Notes under the pieces: model-generated
What the model was told of the DNA's origin: nothing
The model's input: the letters and a program-made list of their open reading frames with translations, nothing else
Database searches by the model: none
Source: Proteobacteria bacterium UBA2363
GTDB taxonomy: Bacteria > Pseudomonadota > Gammaproteobacteria > Xanthomonadales > UBA2363
Direction: 5' to 3'
DNA: 18,909 nt
Assembly (NCBI GenBank): GCA_002344355.1
Contig: DDTN01000011.1
Location: forward strand, 3,502-22,410
Made by a program: the position numbers and the translations under genes
Shown here: piece by piece, positions 7,494-14,544 of the stretch
Layout of the letters: each line of letters begins with the position of its first letter
How positions within the stretch are numbered: the first letter of the stretch is position 1

Positions 7494-7930
7494 GGGGTCT
7501 TCTCCGGTTCCAGCATCACCATGGCCTGGCCGCGCGCCAGCACGCGGCCGCCGGCGGCGATCTCGAAGTGGTAGCGCCAGACCTGGTCGTCGGTGTGCTC
7601 GCGGCGGGCGACGATGTCGAGCGGCGCGGAAAGGCCGTCGATGCGATCCACCAGGAGGTCCACGGCGCGCAGCGCCACCAGCAGGCCGGGCCGGGCGCGG
7701 CCGCCCGTCGACTGCGCCAGCAGGGCGCCGTGCACGGCCATCGCCTGGGCGCCGTACTCGCACAGGTGCACGGCGGCCACCCCGCCGTCGCGGCGCAGCG
7801 GATGGTGCAGCGCGTCGGGGGCCGCCGCCTGCGCCCGGATCTCGTCGGCATCGAAGGCCAGCACCCGCTCGACCAGGGCCATCGGGCCCTGGTGCGGCAG
7901 CAGGTGGCCGAACCCGGCGCGCTCAAGCAT
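7490..7930 (-). CDS. Hotdog-fold dehydratase-like protein (ApeP-type)
   Basis: The 146-residue protein has features of the hotdog proteins found in aryl polyene loci: an N-terminal LLPHQGPMALVERVL segment (His13), the central-helix signature HLCEYGAQAMAVHG (Glu58) and a C-terminal strand GRVLARGQAMVML. In E. coli-type clusters, two hotdog proteins (ApeI and ApeP) combine into the 3-hydroxyacyl-ACP dehydratase that creates each double bond. This one would be the larger partner of the 99-residue hotdog protein encoded at 11764-12063. His13 and Glu58 do not show the short FabZ/FabA spacing, so catalysis by this subunit alone is doubtful. Its start overlaps the MMPL stop by 8 bases and its stop overlaps the FabG-like start by 4. 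Confidence 0.87.
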   Translation of the reverse strand: MLERAGFGHLLPHQGPMALVERVLAFDADEIRAQAAAPDALHHPLRRDGGVAAVHLCEYGAQAMAVHGALLAQSTGGRARPGLLVALRAVDLLVDRIDGLSAPLDIVARREHTDDQVWRYHFEIAAGGRVLARGQAMVMLEPEKTP

Positions 7931-10265
7931 GGGCGGGCTCCGGGCGGGCGCCGCGCGAGAGCAGCAGGGCGAAGGCGAACTGGCTGGCGACGCCGACCGC
8001 CACGGTCAGCCCCAGGGCGCGCAGCACCGGGATCGACGAGCTGGCCAGCAGCCCGAACACCAGGGCGGTCGAGGCCACCGAGACCAGCACGGCATGCAGG
8101 GTGCGGTCGGCCTCATCGCGCGCCCCCGCATGGCCGAAGAACAGCGCGTAGTCCAGGCCCAGGCCGGCCGACAGCATCAGCGCGACCAGGTGGAACAGGG
8201 TCAGCTCGACGCCGAGCAGGCGCAGCACCGCCACCGTCGCGGCCACCGCGAGCAGCACCGGCGGCAGCACGCGCAGGGTGCGCGCCGGGCCGACCGCCAG
8301 GGCCAGCAGGGCGAGCAGGGCCAGGGCGGCCAGCACCAGGCCGGTCAGCACGCGGTCGCGGAAGGCGACCACCAGGGACTGCGCGGTCGCCTTGAGGTCG
8401 ACCAGGCGCGCCTGCGGCTGGTCGGCGATGGCCTCGCGCAGGGCCGCGAGGTCGGCGATGCCGGACAGTTCGACCAGGGCCAGGCTGCGCTCGTCGAGGC
8501 GACGCATCGCGGCCGCCACCCGGCTGCCCGCCGGGCTGTCCGCCTGGGCGGCGGCGCGGGTCGCCGCGCCCTCGGCCGAGCGTGCCGCGCGGACGTCGGC
8601 GACCATCGGTTCGAAGAAGCGCGGATCGAAGCCGGTCCATTCGGCGGCATCGGCCAGGGCGGCGCGCAGGGTCTCAGGGGCCGGCAGCCGCGCCAGCCGC
8701 CAGGCCTGCACGGCGGCACTGGGCTGCCAGCGCGACGGCAGGCCGTGATCGGCCAGCGCACCGGCGGCGACCAGGGCGTCCAGGCGCGGCTGCAGGGCCT
8801 CGGACAGGCGCAGCACGGCCTCGTCGTCCCCGCCTTCCAGCACCAGCAGGTGGCGCGCGTCCGGCGTCGCCAGTTCGGCGCGCAGCGCGGCATCCTCGGC
8901 CAGCCAGGCCGGCGGCAAGGGCGTCAGGCTGGCCAGGTCGTCGTTCCACCAGGACCTTTGCTGCTGGCTCAGCAGCGCGGCCGCCAGCAGCAACCCGAAC
9001 ACGACCACCGCGGCCAGGCCGGCGCGCGCGCCGCGCAGGCCGTCCAGCCGGCGCGCCAGGGCCGCCAGCAGCCGGCCGCGGGCGACGTCGCGGCCGCCGC
9101 GCGCCAGCAGGGCCGGCAGCAGCCAGCGGGTCACCGCCGCGGCGGTGAGCAGGCCGGTGACGGTGAACACGGCGAGCTGCGCCAGGCCCTCGGCGCGCGC
9201 CGTGAACAGGGTCAGGTAGGCCAGCACGGTGCTGGCCACGCCCAGCCGCAGCGCCGGCCAGATCGCGCGCGCCGCCACCGCCGGCGGCTGACCGGGATGG
9301 CTGTGGCTGAGCAGGTGGACCGGGTAGTCCTGGGCGACGCCGATCAGGGTGAAGGCGAACGCCAGGGTGATGCCGTGCACGTCGCCGAACACCAGGCGCA
9401 GGGCGACCAGGCCGACCGCCGCGGCGCAGGCCAGCGGCAGCGCCGCCGCGAGCACGAAGCGCGGCGTCCGGTAGGCGAGCAGCAGCAGGACGAGGGTGCC
9501 GACGCCCGCCAGCGCGCCCAGCAGGCTGGCCTCGCGGCGCACCGTCTCGCCCATGCGGGCGCTGAAACTGCCCGGCCCGCTCAGCACCAGGCCGGCGCCG
9601 CCGGCTTCGGGCAGGGCCGCGAAGGCCTCGCGCACCGCGGCGATCGCGCCGGCCTGGGCGGCCGGATCGAAGCCGGCCGCGGCGGTCTCCACCAGCAGCA
9701 GGGCGCGGCCGTCGGCGGCCATCCAGGCGCCGTCGACGCGCGCCGGCTCGCTGCGCGGCTGCCAGGTTTGGACCAGATCCAGGGTCAGCAGGTGCGGATC
9801 GTGCGCCAGCAGCAGGTCGAAGGCCTCGCCGCCCAGCCCGCCGAGATCGGCCAGGCGCTCGGCCAGGACCTCGGCCAGGCCCTCGGCATCGAAGCGCGCG
9901 GTGGCCATCGCCGGGCTGTGGCTGAAACGCAGCGGCAGCAGGGCCTGCAACGCCTCGACCTCGTCGAAGCGGCCGTTGGCGACGCGTTCGATGCCCGGCA
10001 CCTCGGCCAGCGCCGCCGCCAGCGCGTGGCTGAGCGCCGCCGCCCGTTCCGGGGTCGGCGCGTCTATGGCCAGCACCAGCAGGCGCGCGCCCGGGCCGCG
10101 GCCGAGTTCGCCGACCAGCAGGCGGGCATCGGCCTGCTCGGGCACCGGCATGAAGCGCGCCAGGTCGTTGTCCAGGCGCAGGCCGACCGCGGCCAGCGCG
10201 CCGGCCAGCAGAAGCACGCCGGCGACCAGGGCGGCGCGCAGCCGGGGACTCAGGGCTGCGGACAC
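7923..10265 (-). CDS. MMPL/RND-type aryl polyene exporter
   Basis: This 780-residue inner-membrane transporter has the two-fold MMPL architecture: an N-terminal helix (LRAALVAGVLLLAGALAAVGL), a large periplasmic domain from about residue 30 to 240, five or six transmembrane segments including LLLLAYRTPRFVLAAALPL and the FAFTLIGVAQDYPVHL segment with its acidic residue, then a repeat of the same plan with LDYALFFGHAGA near the end. RND relatives pump lipophilic products using the proton gradient. I took GTG 10265 as start because it places the first helix correctly; it overlaps the LolA-like gene by 16 bases. An ORF extending upstream to 10685 is only the shadow of that gene. With the LolA-like protein it is inferred to move the pigment lipid across the envelope. 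Confidence 0.92.
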   Translation of the reverse strand: MSAALSPRLRAALVAGVLLLAGALAAVGLRLDNDLARFMPVPEQADARLLVGELGRGPGARLLVLAIDAPTPERAAALSHALAAALAEVPGIERVANGRFDEVEALQALLPLRFSHSPAMATARFDAEGLAEVLAERLADLGGLGGEAFDLLLAHDPHLLTLDLVQTWQPRSEPARVDGAWMAADGRALLLVETAAAGFDPAAQAGAIAAVREAFAALPEAGGAGLVLSGPGSFSARMGETVRREASLLGALAGVGTLVLLLLAYRTPRFVLAAALPLACAAAVGLVALRLVFGDVHGITLAFAFTLIGVAQDYPVHLLSHSHPGQPPAVAARAIWPALRLGVASTVLAYLTLFTARAEGLAQLAVFTVTGLLTAAAVTRWLLPALLARGGRDVARGRLLAALARRLDGLRGARAGLAAVVVFGLLLAAALLSQQQRSWWNDDLASLTPLPPAWLAEDAALRAELATPDARHLLVLEGGDDEAVLRLSEALQPRLDALVAAGALADHGLPSRWQPSAAVQAWRLARLPAPETLRAALADAAEWTGFDPRFFEPMVADVRAARSAEGAATRAAAQADSPAGSRVAAAMRRLDERSLALVELSGIADLAALREAIADQPQARLVDLKATAQSLVVAFRDRVLTGLVLAALALLALLALAVGPARTLRVLPPVLLAVAATVAVLRLLGVELTLFHLVALMLSAGLGLDYALFFGHAGARDEADRTLHAVLVSVASTALVFGLLASSSIPVLRALGLTVAVGVASQFAFALLLSRGARPEPAHA

Positions 10266-10870
10266 AGGGCCTGGACCTCCTCGTCGGGACCGGCCAGCGG
10301 CTGCGGCGCCGGACCTGCGCCGAACACGGTCAGGCTGCGCGCGCCGGGCTGCTCGACCAGCAGGCAGCGGGTGCGGTCGTCCTGGCCGTACAGCACCAGG
10401 GCCGGGATCCGGGCGCGCAGTGCCGGATCGCGCGGCTCCAGCGTCAGGCGCCAGCGGCCGGCGCCGGTCAGGGCCGGTGTGAACTGCCGCCGCAACGCCT
10501 CGCCGTCGCCGGCGAACAGCGCCGCCAGGCCGCCGAACAGCACGTCCAGCTCCGGTGCGCGGGCGACCGGGATGATCCGCTCCGGACCGGTGCCGCGCCG
10601 GACCACCAGGGTGCGGCCCTCCAGCACCGAGGACTCCCGGTAGGGCCGCTCGACGGCGCGCACGAACACCTCCCCGCCGCGCCATTCCAGCGTCCCGGAC
10701 AGCACCAGGGGCGCCTTCAGCGCGCGCCGGTGGCGGATCTCGTGGAAGGCCTCGCTGGCCGGCGCCGGCCGGCGCAGCGCGGCGAGCAGGTCGTCAAGCG
10801 GATCCGCCGCCGCCGGGAGCGGCAGGCACAGGGCGATCAGCCAGGCGACGGGCAGGCGGGGACGGGGCAT
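10250..10870 (-). CDS. LolA-like outer-membrane lipoprotein carrier homologue
   Basis: The 206-residue protein starts at ATG 10870 with a signal peptide (MPRPRLPVAWLIALC core, cleavage after the AAA near residue 22). The Cys at residue 15 does not form a good lipobox. The mature part has LolA-type features: SEAFHEIRHRRALKAPLVLSGTLEWR, then VERPYRESSVLEGRTLVVRR, where LolA proteins pair antiparallel strands around a lipid cavity. Such proteins recur beside MMPL exporters in aryl polyene clusters and probably carry the lipid-linked pigment across the periplasm. The start lies inside the acyltransferase gene (77-base overlap), which is long but needed to include the signal peptide. The C-terminus overlaps the MMPL start by 16 bases. 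Confidence 0.87.
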   Translation of the reverse strand: MPRPRLPVAWLIALCLPLPAAADPLDDLLAALRRPAPASEAFHEIRHRRALKAPLVLSGTLEWRGGEVFVRAVERPYRESSVLEGRTLVVRRGTGPERIIPVARAPELDVLFGGLAALFAGDGEALRRQFTPALTGAGRWRLTLEPRDPALRARIPALVLYGQDDRTRCLLVEQPGARSLTVFGAGPAPQPLAGPDEEVQALCPQP

Positions 10871-11771
10871 CGGCGATCCAGAAGTCGTAGAAGTTGAACC
10901 AGTTGTAGGGCGCGCTGCGGGCATGGTGCTCGAGGCGCTGCGCATAGCGCTGCACCAGGTCGGCCAGGGCCGCCTGGCGGTCGCCGCGCGGCAGCTCGAC
11001 GCGCTCGGCGAAGGTCTCGAAGTGCAGGTCGTAGCGACGGCCGCCGCGGTACAGGCCGAAACACAGGTGCACCGGCAGCTGCAGGGCCTTGGCGATCAGC
11101 CAGGGCGCGGTCGGGAACCAGGCCGGATCGCCCATGAAGCGGGCCGGCAGGCCGGGCTCGCCGGGCCGGCGGCGATCGCCGAGCAGGCCGATCAGGGCGC
11201 CGCGCTCGGCCTCGTCCTTGATCTTCAGCATCAGCTCGGCGGGCGGCAGGCCGAGGTCGATGATGCGGCAGGCCAGGTCCGGGTTCAGCTCGTCGAGCAG
11301 GCGGGTCAGCGCCGGATTCTGGCTGCGCTCCAGGAGCACCGCGACGCGCGCGTTGGGACGCTTCTGGCTGAGCACGCGCAGCACCTCGAAGCTGCCCAGG
11401 TGCGAGCCCAGCAGCAGCACGCCGCGGCCGCGGTCCATGCTGTCGTGCAGGGGGTCGAGGCCGCTGGTGCGGATCTGGTAGTCGTCCACCGAGCGGGTCA
11501 GCAGCAGCGGCCGGTCGAGGATCACCGCGGCGAAGGTGTGGATGTGCCGGGCGACCTGCAACCAGCGCGGCGGCCGGCCGAGGGCGCGCGCCAGCCAGGC
11601 GCGCGAGGCGGCCCGCTCGGCCGGCCGGCGCAGCAGGAAATAGGCGGTGATCGGGTACAGCAGGGCGCGCCCGACCGGCCGGCCCAGACGCAGGACGATG
11701 GTGCGGATCAGCCAGATCGCGAAGCGGCCACCGCCCTCCGGCCGCGCCCGCCAGTGCGCGGTCTCAGCCAT
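10794..11771 (-). CDS. LpxL/HtrB-like lysophospholipid acyltransferase
   Basis: The 325-residue enzyme has the HX4E acyltransferase signature at His124 to Glu129 in LLLGSHLGSFEVLR. It also has a membrane-facing N-terminus (IWLIRTIVLRL, LLYPITAYFLL), GLLGDRRRPGEPG after the active site and the near-terminal YNWFNFYDFW block typical of LpxL/LpxM-like proteins. Relatives in aryl polyene loci acylate the head group that anchors the polyene in the outer membrane; acting here on the pigment, not lipid A, is inferred from context. The final 25 or so residues, rich in Pro, Ala and Gly, lie in the region overlapping the LolA-like signal peptide and are probably non-essential. Its ATG overlaps the preceding stop by 8 bases. 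Confidence 0.9.
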   Translation of the reverse strand: MAETAHWRARPEGGGRFAIWLIRTIVLRLGRPVGRALLYPITAYFLLRRPAERAASRAWLARALGRPPRWLQVARHIHTFAAVILDRPLLLTRSVDDYQIRTSGLDPLHDSMDRGRGVLLLGSHLGSFEVLRVLSQKRPNARVAVLLERSQNPALTRLLDELNPDLACRIIDLGLPPAELMLKIKDEAERGALIGLLGDRRRPGEPGLPARFMGDPAWFPTAPWLIAKALQLPVHLCFGLYRGGRRYDLHFETFAERVELPRGDRQAALADLVQRYAQRLEHHARSAPYNWFNFYDFWIADAPSPPARRLADRPVPAAPGGGGSA

Positions 11772-12063
11772 CGCCGGGCTCCCCCTGCGCGGTTCGCACC
11801 CGGGCGCTGGCCATCAGCTGGCCGGCGTGCTCGACGCGCAGGTCGGTGCCGCCGTCCGGGCGCGGCGCCAGCACCAGCTCCAGGTCCATGCCGGGCAGGC
11901 AGGGCCGCAGGAATTTCGCCTGTTCGATGCGCAGCGGCCCGGCCGTGGCCAGCGCCGCCAGCGCGGCGTCCAGCAGGACCACGCCAGGCACCACCGGACG
12001 GCCCGGGAAATGGCCGTCCAGGCAGGGCGCGCCGTGCTCAACCCGGAATGGCAGGCGGCGCAT
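11764..12063 (-). CDS. Short FabA/FabZ-like hotdog dehydratase (ApeI-type)
   Basis: At 99 residues this is a minimal hotdog domain. The motif GHFPGRPVVPGV places a catalytic His at residue 18, and an Asp at residue 32 (VLLDAAL) sits 14 residues later, the same spacing as His70 and Asp84 in E. coli FabA. It is therefore the likely catalytic dehydratase subunit, forming double bonds together with the ApeP-type protein encoded at 7490-7930. Homologues are often longer or fused to other domains in aryl polyene clusters. It starts at ATG 12063, overlapping the upstream membrane-protein gene by 26 bases, and its stop overlaps the acyltransferase ATG by 8 bases. Confidence 0.87.
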   Translation of the reverse strand: MRRLPFRVEHGAPCLDGHFPGRPVVPGVVLLDAALAALATAGPLRIEQAKFLRPCLPGMDLELVLAPRPDGGTDLRVEHAGQLMASARVRTAQGEPGDG

Positions 12064-12724
12064 CGGCGGGACTCCGGAGCGGGTTGCGGGCCAGTTCCAC
12101 GGCGAAGGTCGGGCCCAGCCTGACGATCCGCCACAGGTAGTCGAACACGTTGCGGTACTGCTGCACCGGGAACACCCGCTTGCGCCAGGCGTATTCGGCC
12201 AGCAGGGCGACCGGCGGCAGCAGGTAGGTGCCGATGTTGCCGACCCACGACCACAGCGCCGGCGGCGCCAGCAGGCCGAGCACGCCGTTGACCGCGGCCA
12301 TCAGCACGAACATCACGCACCAGTAGACGGTGACCGCGCGGGTGTAGGCGATGTGGCGGTCGCTGAGACGGTCCGGCCGGCCGTGCATGTGCCAGACGAT
12401 GCGCTCGATCAGCGGCTGCCGTCCGGGCGCCAGGGTGCGCCCGAACAGCGCCGCGAGCAGCAGGGGCACCAGCACCGGCGGCGCGTAGAGCAGGAGCAGC
12501 AGCCCGTCGCGGGCGAACAGGGCCACCGCGGCCAGCGCCACGGCCAGGGCGACCTGCAGCCGCGGCAGGGCGCGCAGGGCGTACAGGGCCAGCACCACCA
12601 GCAGGGCCAGCGCGGCGTAGCGCAGCTCGATGCGGCCGGTCAGCGCCGCGGCATGGACCAGGCCGATGTAGGCGACCGAGGCGAGCAGCGCGATCACGGC
12701 GCGGTCCCGGCGGCGCCGCGGCAC
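12038..12724 (-). CDS. Aryl polyene cluster membrane protein (COG4648-like)
   Basis: The product is 228 residues from GTG 12724, or 219 from a second GTG at 12697; neither has a good Shine-Dalgarno sequence. It is an integral membrane protein with about six hydrophobic segments, starting with VIALLASVAYIGLVHAAAL and including LLLLLYAPPVLVPLLLAALF. A conserved-looking cytoplasmic loop holds PLIERIVWHMHGRPDRLS, and a tail of the form YAWRKRVFPVQQYRNVFDY follows the last helix. Its place right after the ACP gene matches the unnamed membrane proteins of other aryl polyene clusters. Its biochemical role is not established; a scaffold or lipid-handling role is only a guess. In E. coli-like loci the ligase gene usually follows it, but here the hotdog gene does. 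Confidence 0.8.
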   Translation of the reverse strand: MPRRRRDRAVIALLASVAYIGLVHAAALTGRIELRYAALALLVVLALYALRALPRLQVALAVALAAVALFARDGLLLLLYAPPVLVPLLLAALFGRTLAPGRQPLIERIVWHMHGRPDRLSDRHIAYTRAVTVYWCVMFVLMAAVNGVLGLLAPPALWSWVGNIGTYLLPPVALLAEYAWRKRVFPVQQYRNVFDYLWRIVRLGPTFAVELARNPLRSPADAPPAIPG

Positions 12725-12819
12725 CGCGCCGTGCCGTGTGGAACGGCGCAGCGCCCGGCCACCGGTGCCCGCGGACCGCGGCCGCGCTCGTCGCGGGCAG
12801 GCCGGCCGGGCACGTCGGC

Positions 12820-13098
12820 TCAGGCGCTGCGGTTGGCCTCGACGTGGGCGGACAGCGCCCGCAGCGAGGCGAAGTTCTGCCGGTTGTCGGGGTTGTCCGA
12901 GCGCAGCTGGAAGCCGTACTGCTTGGAGATCGCCAGGGCCAGTTCCAGGGCGTCGATGGAGACCAGCCCCAGGCCCTCGCCGAACAGCGGCGCCTCCGGG
13001 TCGATCGCGTCCGGGGCCACGTCCTCGAGGTTCAGCGATTCGACGATCAGGCGCGCGAGCGCGTGCTCGGCCGGACTCTGCGTGGTGGTGACCGACAC
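12820..13098 (-). CDS. Acyl carrier protein of the aryl polyene pathway
   Basis: This 92-residue acyl carrier protein would hold the aryl starter and growing polyene on a phosphopantetheine arm. The carrier serine is Ser47 in GEGLGLVSIDALELALAI; helix II with DALELALAISKQYG follows. The residue before the serine is Val, not the usual Asp of the DSL motif. I chose GTG 13098 because GGAGG at 13111-13107 lies 8 bases upstream; an in-frame ATG at 13122 would put that Shine-Dalgarno sequence inside the gene. It is the first gene of the minus-strand operon and is followed by a 95-base gap. No second ACP gene is present, unlike many aryl polyene clusters that carry two. Confidence 0.9.
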   Translation of the reverse strand: MSVTTTQSPAEHALARLIVESLNLEDVAPDAIDPEAPLFGEGLGLVSIDALELALAISKQYGFQLRSDNPDNRQNFASLRALSAHVEANRSA

Positions 13099-13106
13099 GG
13101 TGGATC

Positions 13107-13111
13107 CCTCC
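13107..13111 (-). promoter_or_regulatory. Shine-Dalgarno deciding the ACP start
   Basis: On the minus strand this reads GGAGG, a perfect match to the anti-Shine-Dalgarno core, with 8 bases to GTG 13098. It decides between that GTG and the in-frame ATG at 13122. Confidence 0.75.
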
Positions 13112-13175
13112 GGGGAACGCATGGGAGATGGGTGGCCGGCCGCGTCCTGCGGCGGGCCTGGCAGCGGCGGAAGTG

Positions 13176-13181
13176 TATCAT
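13176..13181 (+). promoter_or_regulatory. Candidate -10 element for halogenase 2/chorismatase
   Basis: TATCAT differs from TATAAT at one base and lies in the only AT-containing spot of the divergent ACP/halogenase intergenic region. Transcription from it would start near 13188, giving a leader of about 30 bases before ATG 13219 and making the alternative ATG at 13180 untranslatable. No clear -35 element is seen. Confidence 0.35.
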
Positions 13182-13218
13182 GGGCCGTTTTCCGGACCCG
13201 GCTGACGGGCAGCCCAGC

Positions 13219-14544
13219 ATGCAGGACGCAACCCCCCAGCACTGCGACATCCTCGTGGTCGGCGGCGGCCCGGCCGGGTCGACCGCGGCGGCGCTGCTGG
13301 CCGGGCGCGGCTGGCGCGTGCTGCAGCTGGAGAAGGACCGCCACCCGCGCTTCCACATCGGCGAATCGCTGCTGCCGGCGAACCTGCCGCTGCTGCAGGA
13401 GCTGGGCGTGCTCGACGCCGTGCGCGGCATCGGCCTGGTCAAGCGCGGCGCGGACTTTCCATCGGGCGCGCCGGGCGGCTACAGCACCTTCCGTTTCGAG
13501 GACGTGCTGGGCGACACCCCCGACCACGCCTTCCAGGTCCGCCGCGACCAGTTCGACGCCCTGCTGTTCGACCATGCCCGGACCTGCGGCGTCGACGCCC
13601 GCGACGGCCTGCGCGTTGAACAGGTGGCCTTCGTCGGCGACGACGTGGTCGCCGACTGCCGCGGCGACGACGGCGCGCGGATCAGCGTGCGCGCCCGCTA
13701 CCTGGTCGACGCCTCCGGCCGCGACACCTTCCTGGGCAGCCGCTTCGGCAGCAAGCGGCGCAACCGGCGGCATGCCAGCGCCGCCCTGTTCGCGCACTTC
13801 GACGGCGTCGCCAGGCGCCCGGGCGAGGACGCCGGCAACATCAGCATCTACCGCTTCGATTTCGGCTGGGCCTGGTTCATCCCGCTGCCGGACGGCCTGA
13901 TGAGCATCGGCGTGGTCGCCGGCCCCGAGCATTTCCGGCGCCGCCGGGGCGACCAGGCGGACTTCCTGCTGGACACCCTGCGCAGCCATCCGGAGGCCGG
14001 ACCCCGCCTGGAAGGCGCCGCGCTGGCCTCGCCGGTGCACGCGACCGGCAACTACTCCTACGCCTGCCGGCGCATGGCCGGCCCGCGCTGGCTGATGGTC
14101 GGCGACGCCTGGGCCTTCGTCGACCCGATCTTCTCCTCGGGCGTGTTCCTGGCCATGCACAGCGCCCGCCTGGCGGTCGACGTGGTCGACGGCAGCCTGC
14201 GCGCGCCGGCCCGTGAACGCGCCCTGCAGCGCGGCTTCCAGCGTCGCGTGCGGCGCGGCGTGCGCGCCTTCTCCTGGTTCATCTACCGCTTCAACACGCC
14301 GGCGATGCGGCACCTGCTCGCGCATCCCACCGATGCCTTCGAGCTGCGTCGCGGCGTCATCTCGATGCTGGCCGGGGACGTCTTCGACAGCCGGCCGGTG
14401 CGGCGGCGCCTGCTGGCGTTCAAGGCCATCCACGGCCTGTTCAGCCTGGCGACGCTGCGCCAGCGCCTGCTGCAGGCGCGCCGGCATCGGCGCCAGGCGC
14501 CCGCCGCCGTCGAGCGCGACGGCATCGGCAGCGGGGCCGCCTGA
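13219..14544 (+). CDS. Flavin-dependent halogenase-like protein (2)
   Basis: The 441-residue FAD enzyme is of the phenolic-substrate halogenase/geranylgeranyl-reductase-like superfamily. GGGPAGSTAA (residues 15-24) binds FAD, and FHIGESLLPANLPLLQELGV follows at 45-64. Lys75 in LVKRGADF is at the place of the halogenase catalytic Lys, and WAWFIP at 217-222 fulfils the WxWxIP halogenase signature. MVGDAWAFVDPIFSSGVFLA is the second FAD site. It is much shorter than the first halogenase-like protein and differs in local sequence, so it is a separate paralogue. Its substrate could be the free hydroxybenzoate, the ACP-bound ring or the polyene. ATG 13219 is preferred; ATG 13180 (454 residues) is an alternative with a better Shine-Dalgarno sequence but overlaps a candidate -10. 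Its stop overlaps the chorismatase ATG (ATGA). Confidence 0.85.
   Translation: MQDATPQHCDILVVGGGPAGSTAAALLAGRGWRVLQLEKDRHPRFHIGESLLPANLPLLQELGVLDAVRGIGLVKRGADFPSGAPGGYSTFRFEDVLGDTPDHAFQVRRDQFDALLFDHARTCGVDARDGLRVEQVAFVGDDVVADCRGDDGARISVRARYLVDASGRDTFLGSRFGSKRRNRRHASAALFAHFDGVARRPGEDAGNISIYRFDFGWAWFIPLPDGLMSIGVVAGPEHFRRRRGDQADFLLDTLRSHPEAGPRLEGAALASPVHATGNYSYACRRMAGPRWLMVGDAWAFVDPIFSSGVFLAMHSARLAVDVVDGSLRAPARERALQRGFQRRVRRGVRAFSWFIYRFNTPAMRHLLAHPTDAFELRRGVISMLAGDVFDSRPVRRRLLAFKAIHGLFSLATLRQRLLQARRHRRQAPAAVERDGIGSGAA

Noticed and set aside
7593..10643. A plus-strand open frame of 1016 codons opposite the MMPL exporter gene
   Set aside because: The translation is low-complexity (Arg, Gln, Gly, Ala rich) with no recognisable domain, while the minus strand encodes a clear exporter. 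Long antisense frames are expected at this GC content.
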